NCBI GenBank assembly: GCA_025056455.1
Contig: JANWVY010000008.1
Coordinates: 121,366-185,365, forward strand
DNA from: Bryobacteraceae bacterium
GTDB lineage: Bacteria > Acidobacteriota > Terriglobia > Bryobacterales > Bryobacteraceae
Direction of reading: 5' to 3'
Length of the DNA stretch: 64,000 nt
The notes beneath the pieces were generated by a model. The model saw nothing but the letters and a program-made list of their open reading frames with translations. It made no database searches and had not been told where the DNA came from. Below, in pieces: positions 8,529 to 18,249 of the stretch. Position numbers and translations under genes: made by a program. Position 1 is the stretch's first letter; every line of letters begins with the position of its first letter.

Positions 8529-9304
8529 AACTCCTCCATTTCCTCAAGCGTCGCCTGGGCGAAGTCTTTGCCCTGCGCTCGCAGGCCCTGCTCAACGCAG
8601 GCGAAGCGCTGCCGGAATTTCGCGTTGGTCTTGCGCAGCGCCTGCTCAGAATCAACCCCTAAAAAGCGCGCCAAGTTGACTACGGTAAACAGCAAATCGC
8701 CAAGTTCGCCCTCTAACTCTGGGTTCGCGCCGCCTTCCCGCGCTCGCTCCACTTCTGCTAGCTCCTCGCGGATTTTCTCCAGGACACCTTCAAGGGTGGG
8801 CCAGTCGAAGCCTGCGGAAGCAGCCTTGGCGCTAATTTGTTGCGCCTCCACCAGCGCCGGCGTGTTGCGCGGGATACGGTCGAGAATTCCCGAAGCCCTC
8901 CGCCCCTGCTCCTGTTTCTCCTTCTCCTTAATCTGATCCCAGCGAGCCTTTACCTGCTCGGCGGTTCTGGCGTCTCCGTTTCCAAAAACATGCGGGTGCC
9001 GGCGAATCAACTTCTGATTGATAGCCTCGAGCGCATCATCAATGCTGAAGTAACCCATTTCGGCCGCTATTTGGGCGAAAAAGACTGGCTGCAACAGGAG
9101 ATCTCCCAGCTCTTCGGCCAGCGCCATCCAGTCTCGATTGTCGATGGCCTCCATCACCTCATAGGTTTCTTCGAGAAGGTATGGCTTGATGGTGTCAAAG
9201 GTCTGCTCTCGATCCCAAGGACAGCCTTGCGGGGAACGCAATTTCGCCATGATATCGACAAGCTGCTGAAACTTTTCGCCCGCCGGTGAGCAAGGTTGAC
9301 TCAT
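8501..9304 (-). CDS. mazG: nucleoside triphosphate pyrophosphohydrolase MazG
   Basis: House-cleaning NTP pyrophosphohydrolase, 267 residues, the usual two-domain length. Both MazG repeats keep the metal-binding signature: EETYEVMEAI with EELGD in the first half, and REELAEVERA with ELGD in the second. CPWDREQTFDTIKPYLLEE at the N-terminus is typical. The open frame runs 459 bases further upstream, but the ATG at 9304 matches the family start, and the longer frame would overlap the divergent dehydrogenase. It is the first gene of the minus-strand operon. Confidence 0.93.
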   Translation of the reverse strand: MSQPCSPAGEKFQQLVDIMAKLRSPQGCPWDREQTFDTIKPYLLEETYEVMEAIDNRDWMALAEELGDLLLQPVFFAQIAAEMGYFSIDDALEAINQKLIRRHPHVFGNGDARTAEQVKARWDQIKEKEKQEQGRRASGILDRIPRNTPALVEAQQISAKAASAGFDWPTLEGVLEKIREELAEVERAREGGANPELEGELGDLLFTVVNLARFLGVDSEQALRKTNAKFRQRFACVEQGLRAQGKDFAQATLEEMEELWQKAKTQQ

Positions 9305-9461
9305 CTTCTGGATCAAAAGGAAATTTTGGCTTTGAGGGACTCCTTCAAGCCTAACACAGCAGAGGTTTACCCCTCGACCTTGAAGCGGCCCGTTGATCTC
9401 GCGTGCGGGGGCCTCACGGCCGCCAGTGAACCTTCGCTTCTGCTGATAGACTGAGAGGAAA

Positions 9462-10493
9462 ATGAAAGCACTTCTGTTAAAGCGGTATATGGAGCTTGAA
9501 TACACAGACTTTCCGACGCCGACTATCGGGCCGGAGGATGTGTTGGTTCGCGTACGGGCGGTCGGAATCTGTGGCAGCGATGTGCACGGTCTAGATGGAA
9601 GCACTGGGCGCCGCATCCCGCCCCTGGTGATGGGACACGAGGCAGCAGGCGTGATCTCGGAAGTTGGAACGGCGGTCACCGGATGGAAGCCTGGCGATCG
9701 CGTGACCTTTGACTCTACGGTGTCTTGCGGCAAGTGCCATTTCTGCCGTGCGGGCAAGGTCAACTTATGCGAGAACCGTCAAGTGCTCGGGGTCTCCTGT
9801 GGCGACTATCGCCGTCATGGCGCTTTTGCGGAGTATGTGGCTGTTCCCCAACACATTCTTTACCGCCTCCCCGATGCGCTCAGCTTTGAACAAGCAGCTC
9901 TGATTGAGGCCGTTTCCATCGCCGTACACGCCGTCAACATCACCCCGATCACACTTGGCGATACGGCCGTTGTGGTTGGGACTGGGATGATTGGGCTGTT
10001 AACCCTTCAAGCTGCTCGCGCCGCTGGTTGCAGCCGTGTGTTCGCCGTCGATCTGGACGACAACAAGCTGGCGCTGGCTCGGCAGCTCGGCGCGGAGGAA
10101 GCCTTTAACCCGAAGCACACGGACGTGGTGCAAGAGATTCAAGCGCGTACTCTCGGCCGCGGCGCCGATGTCGCTTTCGAAGCCGTGGGCGCTACTGAGC
10201 CGATTCATACTGCTGTTCAGGCTGTCCGCAAAGGAGGCGCAGTCACGCTCATCGGTAACATCACTCCGAAAGTGGAGTTGCCCTTGCAACAGGTCGTTAC
10301 TCGGGAGATCCGGCTTCAAGGAAGCTGCGGCTCTTCTGGCGAGTACCCCGCCTGCATCGATTTGCTTGTCAGGGGAATGATCAAAGTCGACCCTATCATC
10401 AGCGTCAAGGCGCCCCTTCAGGAAGGTCCCAGCTGGTTTCAACGGCTCTACTCTCACGAGCCCAACCTTCTGAAAGTAATCCTAGAGCCATGA
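9462..10493 (+). CDS. zinc-dependent medium-chain alcohol/polyol dehydrogenase
   Basis: NAD(P)-dependent MDR enzyme, 343 residues. The catalytic zinc site is visible (GICGSD, then MGHEAAG), as is a full structural zinc loop (CGKCHFCRAGKVNLC), and the cofactor-binding strand is VVVGTGMIGLL. The order and spacing match the L-iditol/threonine/galactitol-phosphate dehydrogenase branch; the substrate is not determinable. A GAGAGG lies before the ATG. It is divergent from mazG with a 157-base gap. Confidence 0.9.
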   Translation: MKALLLKRYMELEYTDFPTPTIGPEDVLVRVRAVGICGSDVHGLDGSTGRRIPPLVMGHEAAGVISEVGTAVTGWKPGDRVTFDSTVSCGKCHFCRAGKVNLCENRQVLGVSCGDYRRHGAFAEYVAVPQHILYRLPDALSFEQAALIEAVSIAVHAVNITPITLGDTAVVVGTGMIGLLTLQAARAAGCSRVFAVDLDDNKLALARQLGAEEAFNPKHTDVVQEIQARTLGRGADVAFEAVGATEPIHTAVQAVRKGGAVTLIGNITPKVELPLQQVVTREIRLQGSCGSSGEYPACIDLLVRGMIKVDPIISVKAPLQEGPSWFQRLYSHEPNLLKVILEP

Positions 10494-10595
10494 GTTTTGA
10501 GATCGAGATTGCCCTGGCCGCTGCTCCGCAAACGGGCGGAAGCCGCGCCCTGAATTTCTGCATCTCACCAGAGCTCCCCGTCATCTTTTTCGGGC

Positions 10596-10624
10596 TGGTC
10601 AAGAATATTTTGCGGTTTTATAAT
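10596..10624 (+). promoter_or_regulatory. sigma-70-like promoter upstream of TonB receptor 1
   Basis: TGGTCA (10596-10601) and a perfect TATAAT (10619-10624) are separated by 17 bases. The next gene downstream starts at 10747, giving a leader of roughly 115 bases. The stretch 10494-10746 otherwise holds nothing I can support. Confidence 0.6.
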
Positions 10625-10746
10625 ACTGGCGAAGCGTGGATGTCAACGGAACTCGTCTTCGTCGAAACTGAAACTTTTTGAGCGGCGCTCGCGGGTAAGC
10701 AGATTCAAATGTCCTGAGATTCCGCGCGTTCGGGTGGGAGGAAAAC

Positions 10747-13700
10747 ATGGCGTTTCACAGATCTGTTGTTCTCTGCACGGTGCTGACTGTGCTCAGTTAC
10801 AACTTCGCTACAGCCCAGGTAGGCACCAGCACCATTCGTGGTACGGTGACGGATTCAACCCAAGCTTCGATTGCGGAAGCGCGCGTTACGATCCGGAATG
10901 ATCAGACTAATATTCGCTGGGCAACCGAGACGACCTCGGCCGGCATCTTTACGGTTTCGGCCTTGCCACCAGGTCCGTACACCGTGCAGGTGGAAAAGCC
11001 CGGTTTCAAACGCTGGTCCGGTTCCCTGGTTTTGCAGACCGGTCAAACGGCTACGCTCGACGTCAGCCTTGACCTTGGAACGGTTGAGACCATGGTCGAA
11101 GTTACAAGCGCAGCGCCAGTGATCAGTCTGGAGAGCACCGAAATTGGCGATGTGAAAGGTGAGGGATTGATCCGCCAGTTACCTCTCAACGGACGCGCGG
11201 TGTCGAATCTGTTCAACCTCACCCCGGGAGTGGAGGGGGGCGCGAATCCAAGGATCAATGGATCCAAGGTGGGCTCGGTGGAAATGCTTCTCGATGGCAT
11301 TTCGCTGGTGGACCGCTTTGGCGGCGGGATGGCCCGGGTGCAACCTGGGTTAGACACAATTGCCGAGTTCCGGATCGAAACCAACGGTTCGCGGGCCGAG
11401 TTTTCACGGCCGGCCACGGTGTCGCTCGTTTCAAAAGGTGGTACCAACCGCTTCAGTGGCAGCCTGTTTGAGGTACACCGCAACAACGCGGCAGGGCTAC
11501 GCGCCCGTCAGCGCCAGGACGGAAACACCGCTCCTCAGCTCATCCGCAATGAGTTTGGGGCTTCGGCGGGTGGCCCGGTGCTCATCCCCAAGCTCTATAA
11601 CGGTCGCGATCGCACCTTCTGGTTTGTTGCTTTCGAAGGGTTCCGCCAAAGGCAGAGCATTTTTTCCCGTGCCGCCATGCCCTTGCCAGAAATGTGGCAA
11701 GGGGATCTAAGCCAGATCGTGAACGCAGCAGGACAGCGCACCACAATCTACGACCCTCTGACGACGGCGGCCGATGGCACCCGGCAGCCGTTCCCAAACG
11801 GCCGGATTCCTACCAACCGCATTAGCCCGCTGGCCGCAAAAATGCGAGAAGTGACAGCGACGCCGACCATCAACATCAATCCCTTCCTGGGAGACAACTT
11901 TGATGCTCTATATCCGCTGCGGCTGGATGAGAATAAATGGACCACCCGACTCGATCATCAGTTAACGGCAAAAGACAACCTCTCGGTCCGCTACCTGTAC
12001 ACGGATCTGGTCCGGCGACAACTGGGTGCCCGCTTTGGGTCCCCACCGCCCAATCTTGCGAACCCATGGGGCAGTCAGCGTCAGGATGCCGAGGTTTGGT
12101 CGGCTTCAGTTCGTCATAACCGCGTCTTCCGGCCAAATTTATTCAACGAGCTTACACTCGGCGTGCAGCGCAACGCCAATAGCAACGGCACGCTCGCCGA
12201 TTTTACTCCGTGGGCTGATCAATTAGGCTTCCCGAATCCTTTCCGCGCCCGCGGCTGGCCCACTTTGGTTGCCAGCCCGTTTTCCTGGCTCTCAGACAAT
12301 TTGCGTGACGAGAAGCTGACAGGGTACGTGCTTGAAAACAACACCACCTACGTTGTTGGGCGCCACACCATCAAGTTCGGCGGCAAGTACCGCTACGAAC
12401 AGAATAACGTCCGGGAATTGCAGCAGCAGCAAGGCTCCCACTCGTTTGATGGATCTTGGACCGCTCTCTATGACCCGCGCGGGGATCAACGAGTGCCTTT
12501 CACAGGAAACGGCTTTGCGGACATGTTGCTAGGCTTCCCCACCTATCTCTCAGCGCAGAATAACCGCGGATATTTTTATTTCCGGCAGCACGAAACTGGC
12601 CTGTTTGTGCAAGACACTTGGAAAGTAACGCCCCGCTTGACGCTGGACCTCGGCCTTCGATATGACCGCTGGTCTCCCTATTCCGAGGCACGGAATCGAT
12701 TTGTGCAAGTGGACCCGCTCACCATTGCGAGCGTCTTCCAGGTGGTCACTCCTGGCAATATCCCGCTTGAACAGATCCCTGGTATTCCTCGCTCTCAGCT
12801 TGCCTCTTGGGCGGCGCGGGGATTGACCTGGACAACGGCCGAAAAAGCCGGCATGCCGCGAAATTTGGTTCGGGCAGATAACAATAATTTTGGGCCTCGA
12901 GCGGGTTTCGCCTACCGGATGGGCAACCGCACGGTCTTGCGCGGCAGCTACGGCGAGTTTTTCTGGACCATGCCGCTGTCCCAGATCCTGCAAACCATGC
13001 GGATTAATCCGCCGCTCAATCTAAGGTATGAAAACATTATCGGCTTGTTTGACGGTACCGCCACCTACGCCGTGCGCAGCCGGCCGCAGCCTCAATTCAG
13101 CATCGGCCAGGCGCAAATCGACACGGAGGGTATCGTGCAGATCCCGCTCGCCGCGCAGTCGGGACTGCTGATGGACGGCCGCAACTGGAAGGATGCACGC
13201 ATGCGTTCCTGGCATTTGACTTGGGAGCGCGAGGTGATGCAGGAGACTGCTGTCCGGCTCACCTATACCGGTCAATACAGCACGGATCTCGAGCAACGGT
13301 ATTCGTTTAACTCCCGCGAAGGCGAGTACAACTGGGTGCGCCGGACCCGCCAGAATCCGCCCGCGAATCGCGAGTTGATGCGAATCAACAAAGATTGGGC
13401 CCTCGCTGCGGTCAACCGCACTGGCATTTCGAGCACCCATTCCTTGCAGGCTGAAATTGAACGCCGCTACAGCAACGGCATGGCGTTTCAGGCTTTCTAC
13501 ACCTTTACCCGTTCGTTGACCACTTCTGACGCGGGGGGCTTTTCCGCTGGAAGCAGCGCCATCAACGATACCTTCGGCAACAACCAGATCCCAGAGCGCA
13601 TTCAAGTCCTCGATGCTCCTGACCTTTCCTATGATCAACTTCGCCGGTTGGTGTACTACAACTCGGCCAACGTCCCGGCCCACCGGGTTCGTTACAACGC

Positions 13701-14334
13701 GGTCATTGCTCTTCCCTTTGGCCCCGGTAAGAAATGGGGCTCAAATCTGCGGGGTGTCTCCAAACAGATCTTAGGAGGATGGGAGATTGCTACCATCGGG
13801 GAGTGGCGTAGCGGCTTGTGGTCCGGCGTAGCGGCAAACCGTTACTTGTTTGGCGATCCCACGCTTGCGGAGAATCAACGCCTGCTGCTCACCTTCGCCG
13901 GACGCCCGCAACGCTTGTGGTTCCGGGGCGATTTTGACCCTAGACAAGCCACCAACGTCGATCAGAACGCCCTTCAGCAGCTTGTGCCCGTTGATCGAGG
14001 ACAGAGGGTGCTGCGTCCCGTGGGCCATCTCTTTGACAACCGTATACCGCTTCCGCTTGCAGACGGATCGGCTCGTTTGACAACGATCGAAGATTTGGTC
14101 AACTGGAACGCCCGCAATTTCTATCGCGGCCCTGGTTTTTGGAATCTCGACACCTCCGTCTACAAGAACTTCCAGTTCCGCGAATCGATGCGCTTCCAGC
14201 TGTGCTTCGATTTCTTTAACGTCACAAACTCCCCGATGGACGCATCGCCCAACACGACGACCGGTCTTCAAGACCTCAGCGTGCAAGTCAACGATCCGCG
14301 AATCATCCAGCTCCGCGCGCGCTTTAGCTGGTAG
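10747..14334 (+). CDS. Oar-like TonB-dependent outer-membrane receptor (first copy)
   Basis: Outer-membrane barrel protein, 1195 residues. A signal peptide ending at ATAQ is followed by a carboxypeptidase-regulatory-like beta-sandwich (about 28-110, GTVTDSTQASIAEARVTI), a plug domain (about 125-240, with LPLNGRAVSNL) and a long barrel ending in RARFSW, whose final aromatic residue fits BAM recognition. This architecture is characteristic of the expanded receptor families of acidobacteria. The ligand is unknown; uptake of large organic molecules is a family-level inference. GGGAGG lies six bases before the ATG. Confidence 0.93.
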   Translation: MAFHRSVVLCTVLTVLSYNFATAQVGTSTIRGTVTDSTQASIAEARVTIRNDQTNIRWATETTSAGIFTVSALPPGPYTVQVEKPGFKRWSGSLVLQTGQTATLDVSLDLGTVETMVEVTSAAPVISLESTEIGDVKGEGLIRQLPLNGRAVSNLFNLTPGVEGGANPRINGSKVGSVEMLLDGISLVDRFGGGMARVQPGLDTIAEFRIETNGSRAEFSRPATVSLVSKGGTNRFSGSLFEVHRNNAAGLRARQRQDGNTAPQLIRNEFGASAGGPVLIPKLYNGRDRTFWFVAFEGFRQRQSIFSRAAMPLPEMWQGDLSQIVNAAGQRTTIYDPLTTAADGTRQPFPNGRIPTNRISPLAAKMREVTATPTININPFLGDNFDALYPLRLDENKWTTRLDHQLTAKDNLSVRYLYTDLVRRQLGARFGSPPPNLANPWGSQRQDAEVWSASVRHNRVFRPNLFNELTLGVQRNANSNGTLADFTPWADQLGFPNPFRARGWPTLVASPFSWLSDNLRDEKLTGYVLENNTTYVVGRHTIKFGGKYRYEQNNVRELQQQQGSHSFDGSWTALYDPRGDQRVPFTGNGFADMLLGFPTYLSAQNNRGYFYFRQHETGLFVQDTWKVTPRLTLDLGLRYDRWSPYSEARNRFVQVDPLTIASVFQVVTPGNIPLEQIPGIPRSQLASWAARGLTWTTAEKAGMPRNLVRADNNNFGPRAGFAYRMGNRTVLRGSYGEFFWTMPLSQILQTMRINPPLNLRYENIIGLFDGTATYAVRSRPQPQFSIGQAQIDTEGIVQIPLAAQSGLLMDGRNWKDARMRSWHLTWEREVMQETAVRLTYTGQYSTDLEQRYSFNSREGEYNWVRRTRQNPPANRELMRINKDWALAAVNRTGISSTHSLQAEIERRYSNGMAFQAFYTFTRSLTTSDAGGFSAGSSAINDTFGNNQIPERIQVLDAPDLSYDQLRRLVYYNSANVPAHRVRYNAVIALPFGPGKKWGSNLRGVSKQILGGWEIATIGEWRSGLWSGVAANRYLFGDPTLAENQRLLLTFAGRPQRLWFRGDFDPRQATNVDQNALQQLVPVDRGQRVLRPVGHLFDNRIPLPLADGSARLTTIEDLVNWNARNFYRGPGFWNLDTSVYKNFQFRESMRFQLCFDFFNVTNSPMDASPNTTTGLQDLSVQVNDPRIIQLRARFSW

Positions 14335-14478
14335 CGGAGGTAACTTTCTGACCGGGGCAGTCTCGGCTCGAGCAAGTCGCGGCTGCCCCAACAGGACTGT
14401 CTTCGAGCACTCCATGAGCGTGGCAGTCCGCTTAGCCAGTCGCCCCCTGTTCAATCGTGAAAACTTCATCCCCGCGGC

Positions 14479-14507
14479 TTGCATTCTCATTCGACTTTCG
14501 ATATAGT
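14479..14507 (+). promoter_or_regulatory. putative promoter upstream of TonB receptor 2
   Basis: TTGCAT (14479-14484) and TATAGT (14502-14507) are spaced by 17 bases; the -10 matches consensus at five of six positions and the -35 at three. Upstream, GGGGCAG (14354-14360) and CTGCCCC (14393-14399) could pair after the first receptor gene, but the loop is long and no T-run follows. Confidence 0.45.
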
Positions 14508-14581
14508 CTCCCAAACAGTGGGATGTAGCTTCACTGCATGCACTCCTCGCTGGATGACCTTTGGGGAAAGGGGTTCCACGA

Positions 14582-17500
14582 ATGAACTGGTATGTGAGAG
14601 TGTGTCTGTTTTTTCTGGGCCTTGGTGTTGCGCATTCTCAGGAATTCCGAGCCACCATTACGGGGCGGGTTCTGGATGCTTCAGGAGGCGCAGTGGCCAA
14701 CGCCAAGGTTCAGGTGGTCAACGTCAGCAACAACGAGACTTCGACTGCGGTCAGCGATACTTCCGGCTCGTATTCCATCCCGTTTCTCCGGCCTGGCGTT
14801 TATAACTTGAGCGCTACGGCTTCTGGCTTCAAGACCTATAATCGCGAAAACATCATTCTTCAAGTCGGCCAGATTGCGGGTGTGAACGTAGTTCTCGAAG
14901 TCGGTGCGGTCACCGAATCCATTAGCGTGACAGCCGAGGCGGCGACCTTAGAAACGCAAACTGCAAGCCGCGTTGGCGTGGTCAATCAGATTCAAGTGAG
15001 CGAAATGCCGCTCAACTCGCGTAACCCCTTCATGCTGGGCTCGATGATGTCGGGCGTGACGTTCCGCGGCGCGGCGATCTGGCAGCGTCCCTTCGACAAC
15101 GGCGCCATTGCAGAGTGGTCTGTCAATGGCGGCCGTCAATCCAACAACGAGTTTTTGATGGACGGCGCCCCCAACAACGCCCAGATGGGTGGCAACAACA
15201 TCGCGGCGGTGCCGGCGGTTGATACCGTGCAGGAGTTCAGCGTCCAGCAGAACTCCTATGATGCGCAATACGGAAAAACGGGTGGCGGCGTCTTCAACGT
15301 CGTGCTCAAAAGCGGAGGCAGCAAGCATCACGGAACGGTGTACGAGTTCATGCGCCGGAAGTTTCTGGACGCCAACACATTCCAAAATAACGCGGTGGGA
15401 ATTCCGCGACCTGCTCACCGGCTAGACCAGTATGGCTTCGAGGCGGACGGTCCGTTGTATATCCCAGGACTGCTGAAAAAGGATGGCCCCATCAAGCTGT
15501 TCTACATGGGTTCATATGAAGGCTACTATGAACTGTGGCCCCAGTTCCTCCGCAACTCCTACCCGAGTCTTGAGATGAGGAACGGTGACTTCAGCAAGCT
15601 AGTCACTGCACAGAATCAGCCCATCCTGATTTATGATCCCAACACGACCACCTTTGTAGGTGGCGACCCGGTTCGTAGTCCCTTCCCTGGCAACATCATT
15701 CCTGCTAGCCGTATCCACCCGGTGGCGCGCGCCGTGACGAATTTCATGCCAGCGCCCAACGCGACGACTCCAGGCGTGCGCTATTCCACGCAGAACGTCT
15801 TGAATCCTGACTATGCCGCAACCGATGACTTCTACAATTTGGCACTGAAGTTCGACTGGAACATCGGGGATAACAATCGCGGCTTCCTCCGTCACTTGTC
15901 CAATGATCGCACTGAAGATCGTTGCATTAACGGGATTTGCTCCGGCCCTGGCACTGATGGTCAGCAGCCGTTCCAACGCATCAATGACGCCTATGTGCTG
16001 GACTGGATCACGACCTTTTCCCCAACTACCGTGTTCAATATCCGTGCCTCGCACAACCGGTTCATCGAAAAAGGGTTCGGGCGAGCCAACGAAAATTTCG
16101 ATCTGACCAAGCTTGGGCTGCCACAAAGCTTACTGTCGCAACTCCCCGGTCCGGTCTATTTCGGGCGCTGGAATTTCAATGGCTATAGCTCCATGGGACG
16201 CGGCCAGAGCATTAACATCACGAACACCTACAATCTGATGTCGAACGTTACGAAGATTGTGGGCTCGCACACGATGAAGTTTGGCATTGACCTCCGCCGC
16301 AATCACTTCATTCAACAAAATTCCGGCAACATCCTGGAATTCACGGGCGAAACACGGTGGACCCAGCGGCTGTGGAACCAAGGGGAAACCACCGCTGGCG
16401 ATGGTTACGCCTCGTTTCTGATCGGTGGCATTGGCGGTTCCTCAAACTACCCGGTCTATCCTTTCTTCCGCCAGTGGTACTTCGCACCTTACTTCCAGGA
16501 TGACTGGAAAGTCACGCGGAAACTCACTTTGAACCTTGGCCTGCGGTGGGACGCGAACTTCTTTCCGGATGAGAAATACAACCGGATCAATCGTCAGTTT
16601 GACGCGACAGCGGCCAGCCCCATTGCTGCTCTGATCCCGGCCGACATGCTGGCGCGTTATCCCAATCTGCGCAACTTGCGCGGCGGGTTGACGTTCGCGG
16701 GCGTGGGAGGCAATCCCAGAACCGTCGGCGAGTTTGACCGCAACAACTTCCAACCCCGCGTCGGGGTTGCTTACGCGCTCACGACGAACACCGTTCTTCG
16801 GGGTGGCTACGGCCTGTACTTCTTAAATCCAAACAACGATTCTCTGAAGACAACTGGCTTTTCCACAAACACGCCGCTTGTGAACACGCTCGATGACGGT
16901 CGGACTCTGTTGCCAAACCTCTTGGGCAATCCCTACCCGAATGGAATCAACCGTCCTCTGGGATCGGCCGGGGGGTTGAACACATTTGTTGGCCAAAATT
17001 TCGCCTGGTTCAATCCCACCATGCGTGTGCCTTACGTGCACCAGTTTTCCTTTGGCATTCAACGCCAAGTGACCAGTTCCTCAACTGTGGACATTTCCTA
17101 TGTGGGTAGCCGTACCCGGAAGGCGAACACCGAGCGGGACTTCAACATTCCGTCGGCTGATTTTCTGCGCCGTTGCAACCTGCTGACGGGCGGATCTCCC
17201 GACGTTTGTAATGCGCTGGTGCCGAATCCATTCCGGGGTCTTGCGCCGTTTGCTGGTACGGGCTTGTTTACAGCGGCCAATATTAGCCAGTACCAGCTCA
17301 ATCGGCCTTTCCCGCAATTTACGGGGAATCTCCTCGAGCAGGGGCGGGCCGAATCCAACATCTGGTACAACTCGCTCCAGATCAACTACAACGTCCGCGC
17401 GGGCCGGAACTTGACGCTGCTTGCCAACTATACGCTCAGCAAAATGGTTGAGCGCTGGGGCTATGCCGATCCCTTTAATGGCATCATGCAGCAAGGGCTG

Positions 17501-18175
17501 TACTTTAACGACCGCCCGCACTTTTTCAAATTTTCCACGGTCTACCAGTTACCAATTGGCAGAGGAAAGGCCATCGCTAGCAACGTGAGCGGATTTGTGA
17601 ACCATCTCATTGGTGGCTGGCAGGTTTCTACCTTTACCAATATCGCCTCCGGGGAACCGAACAACCTCAATGGCAACGTCTTGTTGCTCAAGGATCCACG
17701 CACTCCGGGCGGCGATTGGAACGGCAAGGTGGATTGGAAAAAACACCAAGTTGTTGGCTTCAATCCTTGCGTCTTGCGCCAGTTCAACGACGGCCGGATC
17801 GAGCCGCAGCCATTTAGTCTCCGCCGCGGTTGTGGGACGGACCGCGCCAACTACGCGTGGCTCATGATGGCCGATTATGCCCCGGGCACCAACGTACCCG
17901 GCCGGGCCCAACCTTTCCGCAGCGGCCAAATCCGCAAACAACCTCTCTTTAACATGGATCTTTCGCTCGCTAAGGATGTTTACTTTACCGAACGCTTGCG
18001 GGCTCAGATCCGGATTGAGGCATTCAATGCGACCAATTACTTCTTCTTTGGTCGCGATTCCCACTTTGACCCCAATCCAAACAGTGACAACTTTGGAACG
18101 CTCTTCCCGAGCCAAGCGTGGATTGGCAACGGTTACCCGCGCCAGGTCCAGCTGGGCTTTAAGTTCTACTGGTAA
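14582..18175 (+). CDS. Oar-like TonB-dependent outer-membrane receptor (second copy)
   Basis: Same architecture as its neighbour, 1197 residues. The signal peptide starts MNWYVRVCLFFLGLG, then comes a carboxypeptidase-regulatory-like domain (ITGRVLDASGGAVANAKV), a plug domain (MPLNSRNPFML, NNEFLMDGAPNNAQMGG) and a barrel ending in LGFKFYW. I chose the ATG at 14582 because it gives a clean signal peptide and follows a GGGGAAAGGGG tract; the frame is open from a TTG at 14561. The two receptors are clearly diverged, so they are not a recent duplication. The CRTAC1 gene starts 75 bases downstream, on the other side of a strong hairpin. Confidence 0.93.
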   Translation: MNWYVRVCLFFLGLGVAHSQEFRATITGRVLDASGGAVANAKVQVVNVSNNETSTAVSDTSGSYSIPFLRPGVYNLSATASGFKTYNRENIILQVGQIAGVNVVLEVGAVTESISVTAEAATLETQTASRVGVVNQIQVSEMPLNSRNPFMLGSMMSGVTFRGAAIWQRPFDNGAIAEWSVNGGRQSNNEFLMDGAPNNAQMGGNNIAAVPAVDTVQEFSVQQNSYDAQYGKTGGGVFNVVLKSGGSKHHGTVYEFMRRKFLDANTFQNNAVGIPRPAHRLDQYGFEADGPLYIPGLLKKDGPIKLFYMGSYEGYYELWPQFLRNSYPSLEMRNGDFSKLVTAQNQPILIYDPNTTTFVGGDPVRSPFPGNIIPASRIHPVARAVTNFMPAPNATTPGVRYSTQNVLNPDYAATDDFYNLALKFDWNIGDNNRGFLRHLSNDRTEDRCINGICSGPGTDGQQPFQRINDAYVLDWITTFSPTTVFNIRASHNRFIEKGFGRANENFDLTKLGLPQSLLSQLPGPVYFGRWNFNGYSSMGRGQSINITNTYNLMSNVTKIVGSHTMKFGIDLRRNHFIQQNSGNILEFTGETRWTQRLWNQGETTAGDGYASFLIGGIGGSSNYPVYPFFRQWYFAPYFQDDWKVTRKLTLNLGLRWDANFFPDEKYNRINRQFDATAASPIAALIPADMLARYPNLRNLRGGLTFAGVGGNPRTVGEFDRNNFQPRVGVAYALTTNTVLRGGYGLYFLNPNNDSLKTTGFSTNTPLVNTLDDGRTLLPNLLGNPYPNGINRPLGSAGGLNTFVGQNFAWFNPTMRVPYVHQFSFGIQRQVTSSSTVDISYVGSRTRKANTERDFNIPSADFLRRCNLLTGGSPDVCNALVPNPFRGLAPFAGTGLFTAANISQYQLNRPFPQFTGNLLEQGRAESNIWYNSLQINYNVRAGRNLTLLANYTLSKMVERWGYADPFNGIMQQGLYFNDRPHFFKFSTVYQLPIGRGKAIASNVSGFVNHLIGGWQVSTFTNIASGEPNNLNGNVLLLKDPRTPGGDWNGKVDWKKHQVVGFNPCVLRQFNDGRIEPQPFSLRRGCGTDRANYAWLMMADYAPGTNVPGRAQPFRSGQIRKQPLFNMDLSLAKDVYFTERLRAQIRIEAFNATNYFFFGRDSHFDPNPNSDNFGTLFPSQAWIGNGYPRQVQLGFKFYW

Positions 18176-18199
18176 AAGCGCACGTCAGATCGAAAACCA

Positions 18200-18238
18200 G
18201 AGGACCGTTTCTCTGCTCGACAGGGAGAAACGGTCCTC
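18200..18238 (+). terminator. 14-bp perfect hairpin between TonB receptor 2 and the CRTAC1 gene
   Basis: GAGGACCGTTTCTC (18200-18213) is perfectly complementary to GAGAAACGGTCCTC (18225-18238), with an 11-base loop. A pyrimidine-rich but not pure-T tail follows, and the ATG of the next gene is only 12 bases downstream. It could be an attenuating terminator, an mRNA processing or stability element, or a structure that limits translation of the next gene. Confidence 0.55.
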
Positions 18239-18249
18239 CGTTTCTCCAC

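Noticed and set aside
10490..10681. 63-codon frame with ATGA overlap after the alcohol dehydrogenase
   Set aside because: It contains the best promoter of the region (TGGTCA-17-TATAAT) and its product has no recognisable character; the overlap looks accidental.
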